From Diadophis punctatus similis (lineage: Eukaryota > Chordata > Lepidosauria > Squamata > Dipsadidae): DNA of 64,000 nt. The notes under the pieces were generated by a model. The model had not been told where the DNA came from and made no database searches. It was given only the letters and a program-made list of their open reading frames with translations. The DNA lies in NCBI GenBank assembly GCA_023053685.1, contig JALIGW010000002.1:45133278-45197277 (forward strand), in the 5' to 3' direction. This document shows positions 53,232-64,000 of this stretch, piece after piece; within the stretch, counting starts at the first letter, position 1, and every line of letters begins with the position of its first letter. The translations under genes were made by a program, and so were the position numbers.

Positions 53232-56229
53232 GCCTCTGGGTACCAATATTATGTTCCATTAGTTGACTGATCTTTGCACATTTATATCCATATCTTAATT
53301 GCCCCGTATTTGTGAGCTGGAAGAATGAGTTTAGCACCTAATAAATTTTATATCACTCTAAAGGGTGAATTAATAGTTAAAAGCTTCCTTATCAAACATA
53401 CTTGTGATCCAGGCACTTCATCTTTGTTAATACTTATCAATTTTATAAGCTGTGGTATCCAATCCAAAGACCAAAAAAACTAATTCTTTGTGCCAGTTGA
53501 ATTCAGTGAGGTTTACTTCCAAGTGAATGTGTAAGGATTTTTTTTTCTAAAAATGAATCTGATAAAATCTTATTGTTAAAAAAATAGTATAGTGCAAGCA
53601 TATTCTGTCAAACATTAAATAGCATTATTTAATTAATAATTAATAAACTACCGGTAATACTATATTGTAAAATGGCTGCTTCCCTTATAAGATTAATGCA
53701 GGTAGCCAGATATCATTTGTTTTGCTTAATATATTGATATGTATATTAGAGGAATTGATTTACAAGCTGGTGATGTTTTTGGCGCTTTGAAGGAATACAT
53801 CTGCAGCTGAGGAAGAAAACAATGGCTTTAAAATGGCACTCAAACCTGTCAGTCAGGAAAACACTGATTTAACCTCTCTCTTCCACTTCACCAAGGCTAG
53901 CATCCTTTTTTTCTGGCAGATTATACTTCACTTTGGAAAAGCAGACATTTTCTCTAGTGCCTGAAAACTAACCGGCTTTAAATTTAATATGTTTTGAGGA
54001 GTGAGGACTCTATTAGGGTTCCATTGTAACTCCTGGGTTTGGGAAGTAAAGAGGCACTTTCATCTTAGCTGTGTGGATGGTTTGGCTTCTTTTGAAAGAA
54101 ATTGTGGCAGCAGATTCAGTTCCTCAACACAGACAAAACAACTCCACTGAAGAAAATGTAAAGAAAACGAAAAAGAAAAGAATCTGCAGCTTTTGGAAAA
54201 ACCCATTATAGAGTGAAGCCAAACTGAAAAATAAAAATAAAAACTGAAAATGTCAAGCAACACTGAAATCTGAAGTAGGAGAAGCAACAGGTAAGTGTCA
54301 AGAACCTTTTACTTCAAAAATGAAGTGTGGATAATGTCAAATGACACTTCTTAACTGGAATATTTTTTTTAAAAGAGGGCTCAAGATCTGAAACATGTAT
54401 ATTATCTTTTTTATGAGGGTAGAAGGAGATCTTACTCTTTGTTCTAATTAAATCTGGAGATAATTTTAAACATTGTAATATGTTTTTTATATGTTTATAT
54501 GTTTTTATATGCTTATTTTAATTCTAGCTTTTTAAATGCATATATTACTGCAGAGGTAATTTTTAATTTTTTACTGTAGTTTCATTTAAATGAATATAAG
54601 ACAGGCAGGATAGGCTATATGTACTAAAAGAAAAGAATAGCTTATTCCCCATAACTCGTTTTCAAAAGCTTAAGCTAATTTAAAAATATCAAATAGAACT
54701 CCACACAGTCTAGATTTCTACCACTTGAAATAATAAATTATATTAATTATGAGCTAAACTTCCTAATTATTCTGTCGTTACATTGTGTGAATGATGGATT
54801 TATAAAGTTTTGCTACTTTATTTATTACTGGGGGTGGGGGAGAAATGAAAAGCTACCAAGATTAAGAATCCATATGCCGAGGAGGAGAAAAAAAGAAAAC
54901 ACCAAACAGTTTAAGCCACAATAGAGCTTAATTATATTTTCATTCATTCAAGATCAAAACACATAATATGATTCATTATAAGAGAAAGAGCAGAGGTTCC
55001 TTATTTACTGTGTGGGTGGCAGATTCAAACTTTTTTTATTACTGTTTATCTCAGATCTTTCATTCTAGAAGCATCTTTTTTTCATTTTTTTTTCTTATTC
55101 AGGAATCATGTGCATTATATTACAGATTATACATGTTTCCTTAAATGCAACTATGCATTCTCACTTAGACATTTAATTTTGGCAAGAAATGTTCTATAAG
55201 ACTAAAAATGACAACTAAAAACTATCTTGTGCTAAACATTTCAACATTTCCTAAGATCAAAAGCTTTTACAGTATATAATTACAATTTTAAGAATAAACC
55301 TTCAGTAACAACCACTTCTACAACATCCAAAGAATGTGTCTAGCCACATAAAACAAAACATTAATGATCGTGCTGTAATGGGATAAATATGAAGATGATA
55401 AATTGATATGTAGAGGACAGTTTGATATGGGAAATATAATATTTCTATGAAACAAAGATTATTACCTTTCTCATTTTGTTAATCTTAAAAAGGGAAGTTT
55501 GTATCTTAAGCTACATGTATTATAAGAATGGATCTAGAGATAGAGAGATTCTAGCATTGCTCTATGAGCTGCTGTGCAAGCACTAATGATATTGTACAGC
55601 ACCTTGTATTAATATATATTTTGAGACAGTGCAAAACTGTAAGTCATTGCACAAATGAAAGTGTACGTCTGTATTCTGGTTCCATTAACAAAAGTAAAAA
55701 TCTTGTAGAAAATTGCACATAGAAAAGACCATATAGACAACTTAGGATCCAACCTACATCTAAATGTCTATAAACATTGCTTACATATCTGAAATGGCAC
55801 TTCCAAAAGTTTAATATTTAATATCTGTTTGAAATTCCAAATAAAATATTGATACAATATATTGAAAACATCTTGCCTTTACCTGTTATTTTTCTCCAAC
55901 TCTAGTTTGCTGATTCTATAGCCAAATCTATTAATAACCTAAATTAAATAAACTGGCTGAGAGGGGTCTTTTAAATGTTTACTCCGTGATTCTGAAATTT
56001 TCACAGTTGACTACAGAAATGTGCCATGTGATAAAATAATATATGTAATTCTAGGCAGCCGACATGAAAGATAAACCATGAACATAAAACACATGAAAGC
56101 AAGACATAAAACGGTATAAACGGAAGCAAAACCCAATGTCTTCAACAGCCCAAACCATTTGCTATATGACTTTACCCAACATCCTTGCCCAGTGCCCAGA
56201 GGAATATCCAAATGTTTAAACTTTTATGA
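53232..56229. other. Longest repeat-poor tract, unique-looking, with a possible 5' exon
   Basis: Almost no recognised repeat from 53232 to 56229, in contrast with the rest of the window. A candidate non-coding exon lies at 53760-54290. I see no long open frame. The paucity of insertions could reflect functional constraint or chance. Confidence 0.4.
53760..54290 (+). other. Candidate non-coding first exon with strong splice donor
   Basis: A mildly richer segment runs to gaagcaacag|GTAAGT (donor at 54290/54291), a near-ideal vertebrate 5' splice site. It contains only short upstream-style reading frames and no repeat. I see no TATA box or CpG island. It may be a 5' UTR exon of a gene outside the window, or a fortuitous donor. 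Confidence 0.25.
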
Positions 56230-57000
56230 AGTCAGGCACATCCAAATCTTGTGATATATGCTATTCAAATGCAGATGCCATGAGAAAGAAGGCATGCCTC
56301 CAGGGATCCACTGGGTAACATTGTTAATTGTTTGATATAGGGAAATCAAAGCCTGCAACTTTGTCAGATCTCATGGGATGAGCAGACAGAATTAGAGTAA
56401 GGTGGTTCCATAAATAATCTGGTTCTTTACCATAAAGTGCTTTATAAATGATAATTAATTTATTGAATTGCATCTAGAAGCCCATAGGAAACCTGACAAA
56501 TAGTGTTGGGTATACCATCTTGAACTCATTGTTACCCACACCTCTGCATTCTGGATCAGTTATAATTTCTGGAGCTGACCAAGGCGTCCATGATTGCAAG
56601 CAGGGCCTGCAATTACCACATAAGGAATACTTCTTCACAGACCCCTTTCAGCAAGAGATATTAGGCTAAGCAGCCCTCCAAATAGCATACCATTAAGAAC
56701 TAGGAGAGTGAAACCTTATCCAGAATTAAATATGAAAACTTTCCAAACTCAAGGGGCCCTAAAGCCTGCAACTACTCAATTTTGCTTGGTTGAGTTGAAG
56801 TCTGATTATCTACATCTGCCTCCAAAAGAATGTTGATGTCATCACTTGATCAGTCTAGGGTAGTTATAACTAAGTATTGTCAATGTAGTGATGATACTTA
56901 ACTGTTTGATGATGGGTGACCTCCCTCAGTCAGCAGCTGCATGTAAGTGTTAAATAGAAGCAAAGAGAATTTAGCATCCTGAGGAACCATGTAAAGCGTG
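56230..57000 (-). mobile_element. L2-like LINE remnant, minus strand
   Basis: Antisense landmarks 'ccataaagtgctttataaat' and 'gaattgcatctagaagccca' match the common squamate L2-like LINE. In the minus frame YHHYIDNTQ corresponds to the YQxYADDTQ catalytic box (FADD equivalent) with the aspartates damaged. Many stops; clearly dead. Confidence 0.6.
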
Positions 57001-57190
57001 GGGGTCCAATCTTTTGGCTTGCCTGGGCCACATTGACTGAAGAGGAATTTTCATGGATTGCATATAAATATATATAATGTACTTAATGTATATAAATCAC
57101 ATAATGATGTTAAAAGTTTATGATCTTGTTGGGTCTCATTAGTAGTTGTCCAGGGCTACATGTGACTCGCGGGCTCTGAGTTGGCTGTTC
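57001..57190. mobile_element. Possible hAT (Charlie-like) remnant
   Basis: Starts gggggtccaatcttttggct with 'cctgggccacattga', and ends with 'cgggctctgagttggct', resembling old vertebrate hAT non-autonomous elements. Ends are too decayed for TIR or TSD scoring. Confidence 0.45.
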
Positions 57191-59385
57191 TTTATGCCTG
57201 CTGTAAAGGATAAACCTTAACATTTATTAATATGTACTAACATGAAATATATTTTATTAAAAAGAAATAAAGTTAGCTTTGCAAAGAGGAATAAGTTTTG
57301 TTGTTATTGTTGTTGTTGCTGTTGTAATGCTATTGTTCCAACTCTGTTGAATGTGATTTCCTTTCAGGAACATAAAAATTCAATTTATCTGTGCTATTGT
57401 TCTTTAATGAAAGTCTTCTTTTCTAAGCATCATGGAGTCTATTGAAATGCTGTTGGTTTCTTCATGCATCTTGATTTCTGTAGGAAAGTAATTGTGGAAA
57501 ATTGCCAGTGATACACTTTCTACTATTGGAAATAAGGAACTAGTATATTCTTTGGCAATATACTGTAGCTCTGAAGGACGCATTCGGAAGCATTGTACTA
57601 TTGGTAATGGTTCATAATCCTATACTTTGTTCTGTTTTACATTTACTTTGTGGACATTTATAAAATACTCAAGGAATGTAAAATTATCTAAGTCCTTTTA
57701 GCAAGACTATACCATGGGTTTTTATGAAAGCAGAGTTTTTAAAATAAAATTTGATAAAGCAGGGATGTCAATACTGAATAGAGACTCTCTGTATATCTAT
57801 TTTCCTCTAGTCAAAAATCTGCACATAAGCCATTTATTTTCAAAGATGAATAAAATCCCCAAATATTTCTGAAAGTTCTGCTCAAAAAAGCATAGATTGG
57901 GAAATTTTGTGATTTTTAAAAAATGTACATAGAGGTATAAGAAAGAAATTATGACAATGAAATTCACATTTTAAAAATTGTGAGTGGGAGAATTTGCCTT
58001 AGGACAGGATACCAAGACATTTGCCTAAAGAAGGTACATCATGGAAATTGCAGTGGAAAATCCACACATTGGAGAAGAAGTTAGGATAATCAAAAGCATA
58101 AAATATTGAGGAAAATTGAAGATAATAAAATAGATTCAGATCTTTCTTTAAAATGAATTTATTTAAAATACAGATTGGATTTTGTAAAAGAAGCAGAGCA
58201 GAATGTTTTCTAATTCAGACAATAAGATGTACAATGTACTTGATTTATAATCCCTTCTATTGGTACTCTTAACACTGAGACTGAATAAGAATAATACATG
58301 GAATGTCCAGAATCTTATGCAAAACAAATATGCTTAGTTTTTTTAAGCAAAATCATCTTAGGAGAATTTAGGTTTACCATGTGCATTCACTGTTTACAGA
58401 GTATAAAGGATTTTAAAATAAATATGCATACAGCAGAATATATATTTCCCCTGGACCGATTGTTGCACCCAATTTATAATTTTAATGTAGCAACTTCAGG
58501 ATAAACTATATATTCAAAGTGATTGTTACATATTTACTGCATTAGTTGGCATTCCAAACTTGAGTTAATGAATAAGCCTTAATGCCTATCTTTAGAAAAG
58601 TTTATATATTAACTAGTCTGCTAGAATCAAATAATATACCAGCTTTGTTGAATTTGAGAAATATAGTGGATACTTGATGTCTTGGTTGGTATGTCGTTTG
58701 GATTTATGTAGCTAAATATGTTTTTAAAAAGAGATTAGATCTTAGAAAAACCATTTTTCCTAAACCACAAGGCATAATTATAGATGCATGTCAGATGCAA
58801 GAATCACCCATTTCCTTTAGAAGCATGTCAATCTTTTAAAAAAAAATCCTTATAAATTATTCCTATTTATTTGCTTTAAAAAATTGTTTTATAGCATGCA
58901 CTCATCATGACTAGTAAAACTACATACTAGTTTTTAAAAAAATCTTAATGAATATTTATTTACTGTGCAATAGGAAAGGCAGGATTATCTTTTCACAAAG
59001 AAAATTCAAGAAGTATGAGAGCAAAATTTCTTCATGTGAATCTTGCCTAATTTCCTGTATGTTGATCAAGATCTGCATTCAGAGAGTTCTGTAGATTAAT
59101 ATGGATACATATATATAATAAATGGACACAGATCACAACTATTTGCCCTTTGTATGGGCAATACTCTAAAACAAATAGTTTTTCAATAATGAAATCTTCA
59201 TTACGATGAAAGACATTTGATAAATCCTGGTTGAGCATTTATTTTGTACTAATGGTTGTGGGCATTTGTAACAGAAGTTATTTTGTAAGAATCACAGCAA
59301 GTTTAATGCAGCAATTTTTAGATCAGATTCATAAAGAAAATGATGAACAAAATTATGATAATCATTCAAGTAATGCTGAAAATAT
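57191..59385. other. No recognised gene
   Basis: AT-rich unique-looking DNA with a short (TTG)n near 57300. A segment at 57484-57603 has AG/GT borders but contains stops in all three frames, so I do not call an exon. Confidence 0.4.
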
Positions 59386-59405
59386 AGAATAGAATAGAAT
59401 AGAAT
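59386..59405. repeat. (AATAG)n at the LINE 3' end
   Basis: Four AATAG units abut the L3-like 3' UTR at the position of the element's tail. Confidence 0.85.
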
Positions 59406-60146
59406 TTTTTATTGGCCAAGTGTAATTGAACGCACAAGGAATTTGTCTTGGTGAATATGTTCTCAGTGTACATAAAAGAAAAGATATGTTCATCAAGAAT
59501 CATAAGGTACAACACTGGGTACAAATAAACAATAAAATCATATTAGGAACCAGTCAATATAAATTGTAAGGATACAAGCAACAAAGTTACAGTCATACAG
59601 TTATTAGTGGGAGGAGATGGGTGATGGAAACAATGAAAAGATTAATAGTAGTGCAGACTTAATAAATAGTTTTGACAGTGTTGAGGGAATTATTTGTTTA
59701 GCAGAGTGATGGCGTTCAGGAAAAAACTAGTTGTTCTGGTGTGCAGTGCTTTATAGCATCATTTTGAGGGTAGGAGTTGAAACAGTTTGTGTCCAGAATG
59801 TGAGGTGTCAGTAAATATTTTCACGGCCCTCTTTTTGACTCGAACAGTATACAGGTCCTCAATGGAAGGCAGGTTGGTAGCAATTGTTTTTTTCTGCAGT
59901 TCTAATTATCCTCTGAAGTCTGTGTCTGTTAATGAGTTGCAGAACCAAACCAGACAGTTATAGAGGTGCAGATGGCAGACTCAATAATTCCTCTGTAGAA
60001 CTGTATCAGCAGCTCCTTGGGCAGTTTGAGCTTTCTGAGTTGGCGCAGAAAGAACATTCTCTGTTGTGCTTTACTGATGACGTTTTTGATGTTAGGTGTC
60101 CATTTTAGATCTTGCGATATGGTAGAACCTAGAAATTTGAAGATCT

Positions 60147-61367
60147 TTACCGTTGATACTGTGTTGTCAGTATTGTAAGAGGTGGAAGTATGGGCGGGTT
60201 TCTCCTAAAGTCTACCACAATTTCTACAGTTTTGAGTGTGTTCAGTTCCAGATTGTTCCGGTCGCACCACAAGGTTAGTTGTTCAACCTCCCGTCTGTAT
60301 GCGGATTCATCATTGTCTTGAATGAGGCCGATCACTGTTGTGTCATCTGCAAACTTCAGTAGTTTAAGAGATGGATCGTTAGAGATGCAGTCATTGGTAT
60401 ATATAGAGAAGTGGAGAGAGCACACAGCCTTGGGGGCCCCCTGTGCTAATTGTACAGGTATCTGATGTGATTCTGCTTAGCTTCACCTGCTCCTTCCTGT
60501 TTGTTAGGAAGCTTATGATCTACTTACAAGTGTGTTCAGGTACCGTTAGCTGGTTCAGCTTAGTTAGAAGAGTGTCTGGAATGATGGTATTTAATGCTGA
60601 ACTAAAGTCTACAAAGAGGACCCTTGCGTAGGTCTTTGGAGATTCAAGATGTTGTAGGATGTAGTGCAGAGCCATATTAACAGCATCATCTGTTGATCTG
60701 TTTGCTTGGTATACAAATTGCAGGGGGTCTAACAGTGGATCCGTGATGGTTTTCAAGTGGGACAGCACTAGCCTTTCAAAGCTTTTCATAACTACAGATG
60801 TTAGAGCAACTGGTTTGTAGTCGTTCAGTTCCTTGATGGAGGGCTTCTTCGGCACTGGGATGATAGTGGAGCATTTGAAGCAAGAAGGAACATAGCACAT
60901 CTCTAGTATTTATTGAAGATTCGGGTGAAGATGGGGGCCAATTGGTCAGCAGAGACTTTTAAGCAAGAAGGAGTTATCTTGTCTGGGCCTGGAGCTTTTC
61001 CTGGCTTTTGTCTGTGAAATAGGTCTTGCACTTCCTTTTCTGTGATCACTAGGGGTTGTCAACCCAATGGGATGGGGTCAGTTGTAGGAGGCTTGGCTGT
61101 TGTTGGTGTGCCTGAGATGGAGGTTGTGGAGATAGGTGGCTGTAGTTTCCTTTCAAACCTGCAGCAAAACACGTTCAGGTCATCTGCCAGTTGTTGATTT
61201 CCTTCAGCCTGGGAAGATGGTTTGCCATAACCAGTGATATTTTTAAGAGTTCTCCACATGTTTGCTGGTTCATTTCTTGAGAACTGATTCTTTAGCTTTT
61301 CAGAGTAGCTTCTTTTTGCTGCTCTGATCTCCCCTGTTAATACATTTCTGGCCTGATTGTACAGCAT
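60147..61367 (-). pseudogene. L3-like LINE ORF2, disrupted reverse transcriptase
   Basis: Minus-strand pieces in order: a linker with MWRTLKNITGYGKP (61059-61367); then [22 protein letters not shown] and motif A-like [14 protein letters not shown] (60520-60900); then IYTNDCISNDPS, KFADDTTVIGL with FADD, CDRNNLELNTLKT and VDFRRNPP (60147-60425). Stops and frameshifts separate them, near 60430-60515 and 60905-61055. Normally ORF2 supplies endonuclease and reverse transcriptase; here the endonuclease is absent. Confidence 0.8.
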
Positions 61368-61417
61368 TTTATCTCCTTTTCTATAGGCTTCCTCTTTGGA
61401 ATATCAATAGTCTAGAA

Positions 61418-61500
61418 CAGTGGTTCTTAACCTGGGGTGCATGCACTCCTGAGGGTGTGAGAGAGCATTTCCAGGGGTGTGAGAGAAATTAAAAAAAAAA
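61418..61500 (+). mobile_element. hAT-like terminus, cagtggttcttaacc, right end uncertain
   Basis: cagtggttcttaacctgggg is a characteristic hAT end with 'gggtgtgagagagcatttcc' following and an internal near-repeat (gggtgtgagaga). The expected inverted right end may be the decayed tttgaaaaccacag near 61782-61795, across the (TA)n/(CA)n block, but flanking 8-mers do not match. Confidence 0.5.
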
Positions 61501-61537
61501 AAAAAGAACGAGGCAACCATGTTTTTATGTTATATAG

Positions 61538-61682
<145 letters not shown>

Positions 61683-61799
61683 ATATAATATAATAATGTT
61701 ATATAGTAATATATATTGTAAATAAACACAGCATTTGTTTATGCAATAAATGTTTTTTCTTAAATAAAAAATATACACACATTTGAAAACCACAGTATC

Positions 61800-64000
61800 T
61801 GCTGCTGTGGCAAATCATCAACTCCATACCAACTAATAATCCACACATTACTATATAGATCAGTATAATAATCATAAACTTGTTTGCTTATGAACAGCTT
61901 TATTCTGCTGTTCATAATAAAGCAAATCTATGCCAGTAGCTTACAATCTAACAAAACACAAAAGTTGTTCACTCTGCAGGATCCAGTTTATTTCATTAAA
62001 AAATAATAATATTAAATATTAAATAGCCGTGAGTGGAAATGAAAATGCTTGCTGATGTAACAACTGAGTATTGTCTAAAAGACAGAGCCAAAGACTGACT
62101 GACTTCCATCCATCCATCCATCCATCCATCCACTGTCTGTATTAAAATAGGGATTTGCAGGACCATATATTCAATAGAACTCTTATATTCCAAATGGACC
62201 CTGTTACAAATGAAATGTATTTTGATTTAAGCAGAGGCAAACAACCTTCTATGGACAACCCAATCAATCTTTGAAGAGATACTCTCTGTGTCTCTTGCCT
62301 TCTTATTAATCTCCTAAACATATATTTTAAAGAAAGATATCTCTTACATCTATTCAAACAGCCCAATTTATTCTGCCAAAGCCAAAGCATACATTTAGAA
62401 GCACATTCTATATGTATTGCCCTATGATTAATCACAACAATCAGTAATAATATTCAGAGCAATTTATTCTATACGCAAAAGAATAGCTTCCTCCAATCTA
62501 GAATGAGCTTGCAATTTTGTTTCTGCAGATTAGTTCCACTATATTTGAAGGATAGGGTTAGGGAATAGGATAGCAGTATTTGGTTATGAGCTGGATCATA
62601 CTGAATACTTTTAAGGTTCCATTAAACTATTGGGCTTAATTTCCTCTTTAAGATAATTGAAATTTAATTAAAAGTGGTTTAATTTTACCTAATCATCTCT
62701 GATGTGAAAACATCTTACACCTATATTGTGTAAATATACAATTTATGTAAGTATAATCAGATATCAGATTATGTAAGTATAATCATATATACAATTATGC
62801 TGGTACAGAGATGATGATTGGAAATAATTCTAAATTGTTCCATGTTTCTTTTCTTTGGATGTTGCTTCTAACGTTTCCTACAGATGTCATCAGCATCTTC
62901 CACAAGGGCGGTATCCAGCCTTTTCTCAGCACTTCCTTTATATTTGCCCTTACGTTTGACTGTTGTTTTGGTGTGTCTTCCTCATCACTTCATTATCCAG
63001 ATTATCCAGGAAATCATCAGGTTGCAATATCTGCTGACTGGGCAATGAAAAACTCACTGAGGTTATCTTCATTGGTGTGGGCAGAAGGCATTTCTCAAGA
63101 GGCCTCAAGGGACATTCAAACTGCTGCCATCATGAGAGATTAAGCTCTCATTCTTTAGAGTCTGCTCAGTGTCTGCTTATTGGTAGAAAATCTTTGATTC
63201 TGAAGAATGTGAGCACGCCATTTTTTTTCTTCCAAGGCTGAGCAGAATAGGAATAGAGCTGGCCAGATGCCAAACCTTGTCCTTCTGCCTCTTCTCTAGC
63301 CAAATGTAGCATTGAATTCAGGAATGATAACTGAAAGCTCCTCCAGCATATAGTTGGGCATTATAATTATAGCACTGCTCCATTTGATTCTTATAATATT
63401 GTCCACTAAGGAGCCTTAGTACATTCTGTATCATTACGACTATGTTCCCCTCTATCATCTGTGGCTGTAAAGTATGTGGGGGGGGGCATGAGAATTGATA
63501 GAGTACTTGTCAAGTTTCTTTTCTAATAGTGATTTGACAAAGCTGAAAATAAATTAGGAGTCCCTCCTTCAGATCTAGCTTTCCTTTCTTAGTCCTCTAT
63601 TTTTCTGCCTGTTCCCTTCAGCAATATTGGAGAAAATAATGCTCAGTTTTCAAAGTTATTGTAATTGTTACAGATAGATAACATACATAAGCACTTAGAG
63701 TACCTAAAATCACTAGACAATGGTTTATTATTTATTTATGTAACCTACTGGCTCCTTATAGCTGAAACCATTGCTACTATATGATTAATTTAAAGGGCAT
63801 ATCAGTTGCCAGAATTTTAAATACAGAAACTGATGGTTTTTATCAATAAAAACTTTGTTGATTTATTTTAGAATTCTGTTGTTAGATTTGGTTGGAATGC
63901 CAACACAAATTATTTAAGCATAGGGGAAAGTGAACATTTCACAATAATTATTAATTCTCTGTTGAATTGTAACAGACTTTTTTAAAAAAAAATAGCTTGA
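61800..64000. other. No gene recognised
   Basis: AT-rich DNA with (CATC)n at 62106-62132 and a G-run near 63479-63486. A 110-codon plus-strand frame (62811-63143) and a 58-codon minus-strand frame across 62950-63125 are both open; see findings. No transposon is recognised. Confidence 0.4.
62106..62132. repeat. (CATC)n microsatellite
   Basis: Six to seven tandem ccat units (catccatccatccatccatc). Confidence 0.9.

Larger units (their letters stand above)
59386..61405 (-). mobile_element. L3-like (Snake1-type CR1) LINE, about 2 kb, minus strand
   Basis: The 3' end is an (AATAG)n microsatellite (59386-59405) followed by the 3' UTR (plus: attggccaagtgtaattgaa) and then an antisense ORF2 up to about 61405. 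It is 5'-truncated, with a hAT-like end (61418) starting just beyond. It is the longest retroelement copy in the window and the reference for the copies at 14590 and 19168. Confidence 0.82.

Noticed and set aside
57484..57603. 120-bp interval with AG and GT borders
   Set aside because: All three plus-strand frames contain stops, and neither splice site is strong.

Overview
This window looks like non-coding vertebrate DNA from a squamate reptile, most likely a snake. Three things point that way. First, several LINE clades coexist: CR1, an L3/Snake1-like CR1 relative, an L2-like element, a Rex/CR1-like element, RTE, L1 and a Penelope-like trace. Second, the 3' ends of two L3-like copies carry (AATAG)n or (AATGG)n microsatellites, a pattern described for snake genomes. 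Third, there are dense non-autonomous DNA transposons, many with exact 8-bp or TA target-site duplications (TSDs) visible in the sequence. I recognise no complete host protein-coding gene, rRNA gene, functional tRNA gene or CRISPR array. Most open reading frames are chance ORFs inside GC-rich transposons or retroelement remnants.

Layout. 1-9.9 kb: a quiet stretch, an hAT-like MITE (2756-3124), a Penelope-like fragment with a decayed hammerhead-like motif (3895-4010), a CR1 copy split by a tRNA-SINE, an L2-like 3' end, and a 5'-truncated LINE with an intact 552-codon reverse-transcriptase ORF (6068-7726). 9.9-16.7 kb: MITEs including a 515-bp fold-back element, an L3-like 3' end seeding a microsatellite, and a TIR element built from short tandem units (15923-16218). 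17-21.6 kb: a retroelement mosaic (hAT, L2-like LINE split by CR1, Rex-like fragment abutting an L3-like fragment, second fold-back MITE cut by a possible LTR-type fragment). 22.7-31.2 kb: a solo LTR with a 5-bp TSD, a TA-flanked element, and three promoter-motif-rich or gene-mimicking MITEs. 31.8-39.9 kb: nested DNA transposons, SINEs and a TA-flanked element holding tandem repeats. 40.6-46.4 kb: an L1 fragment, SINEs, an RTE tail seeding (ATG)n, a (TC)n/(TG)n block and two MITEs. 46.7-53.2 kb: two perfect hairpins, a possible coding segment (48.4-48.7 kb), a TA element nested inside another TA element, and more MITEs. 53.2-64 kb: the longest mostly single-copy tract, with a possible 5' non-coding exon ending in a strong splice donor (54290), an L2-like remnant, a 2-kb L3-like LINE copy and (TA)n/(CA)n.

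Nothing here functions as an operon or pathway; the unifying story is successive and nested transposition. Most worth a second look are the MITE family carrying NRF1/YY1/CRE-like motifs, the fold-back MITE dense in ETS-like sites, the tandem-unit TIR family dated by a nested insertion, the hammerhead-like Penelope trace, the solo LTR, two perfect hairpins, and a few candidate exons. Family names come from memory of repeat consensus sequences and were not checked against a database.
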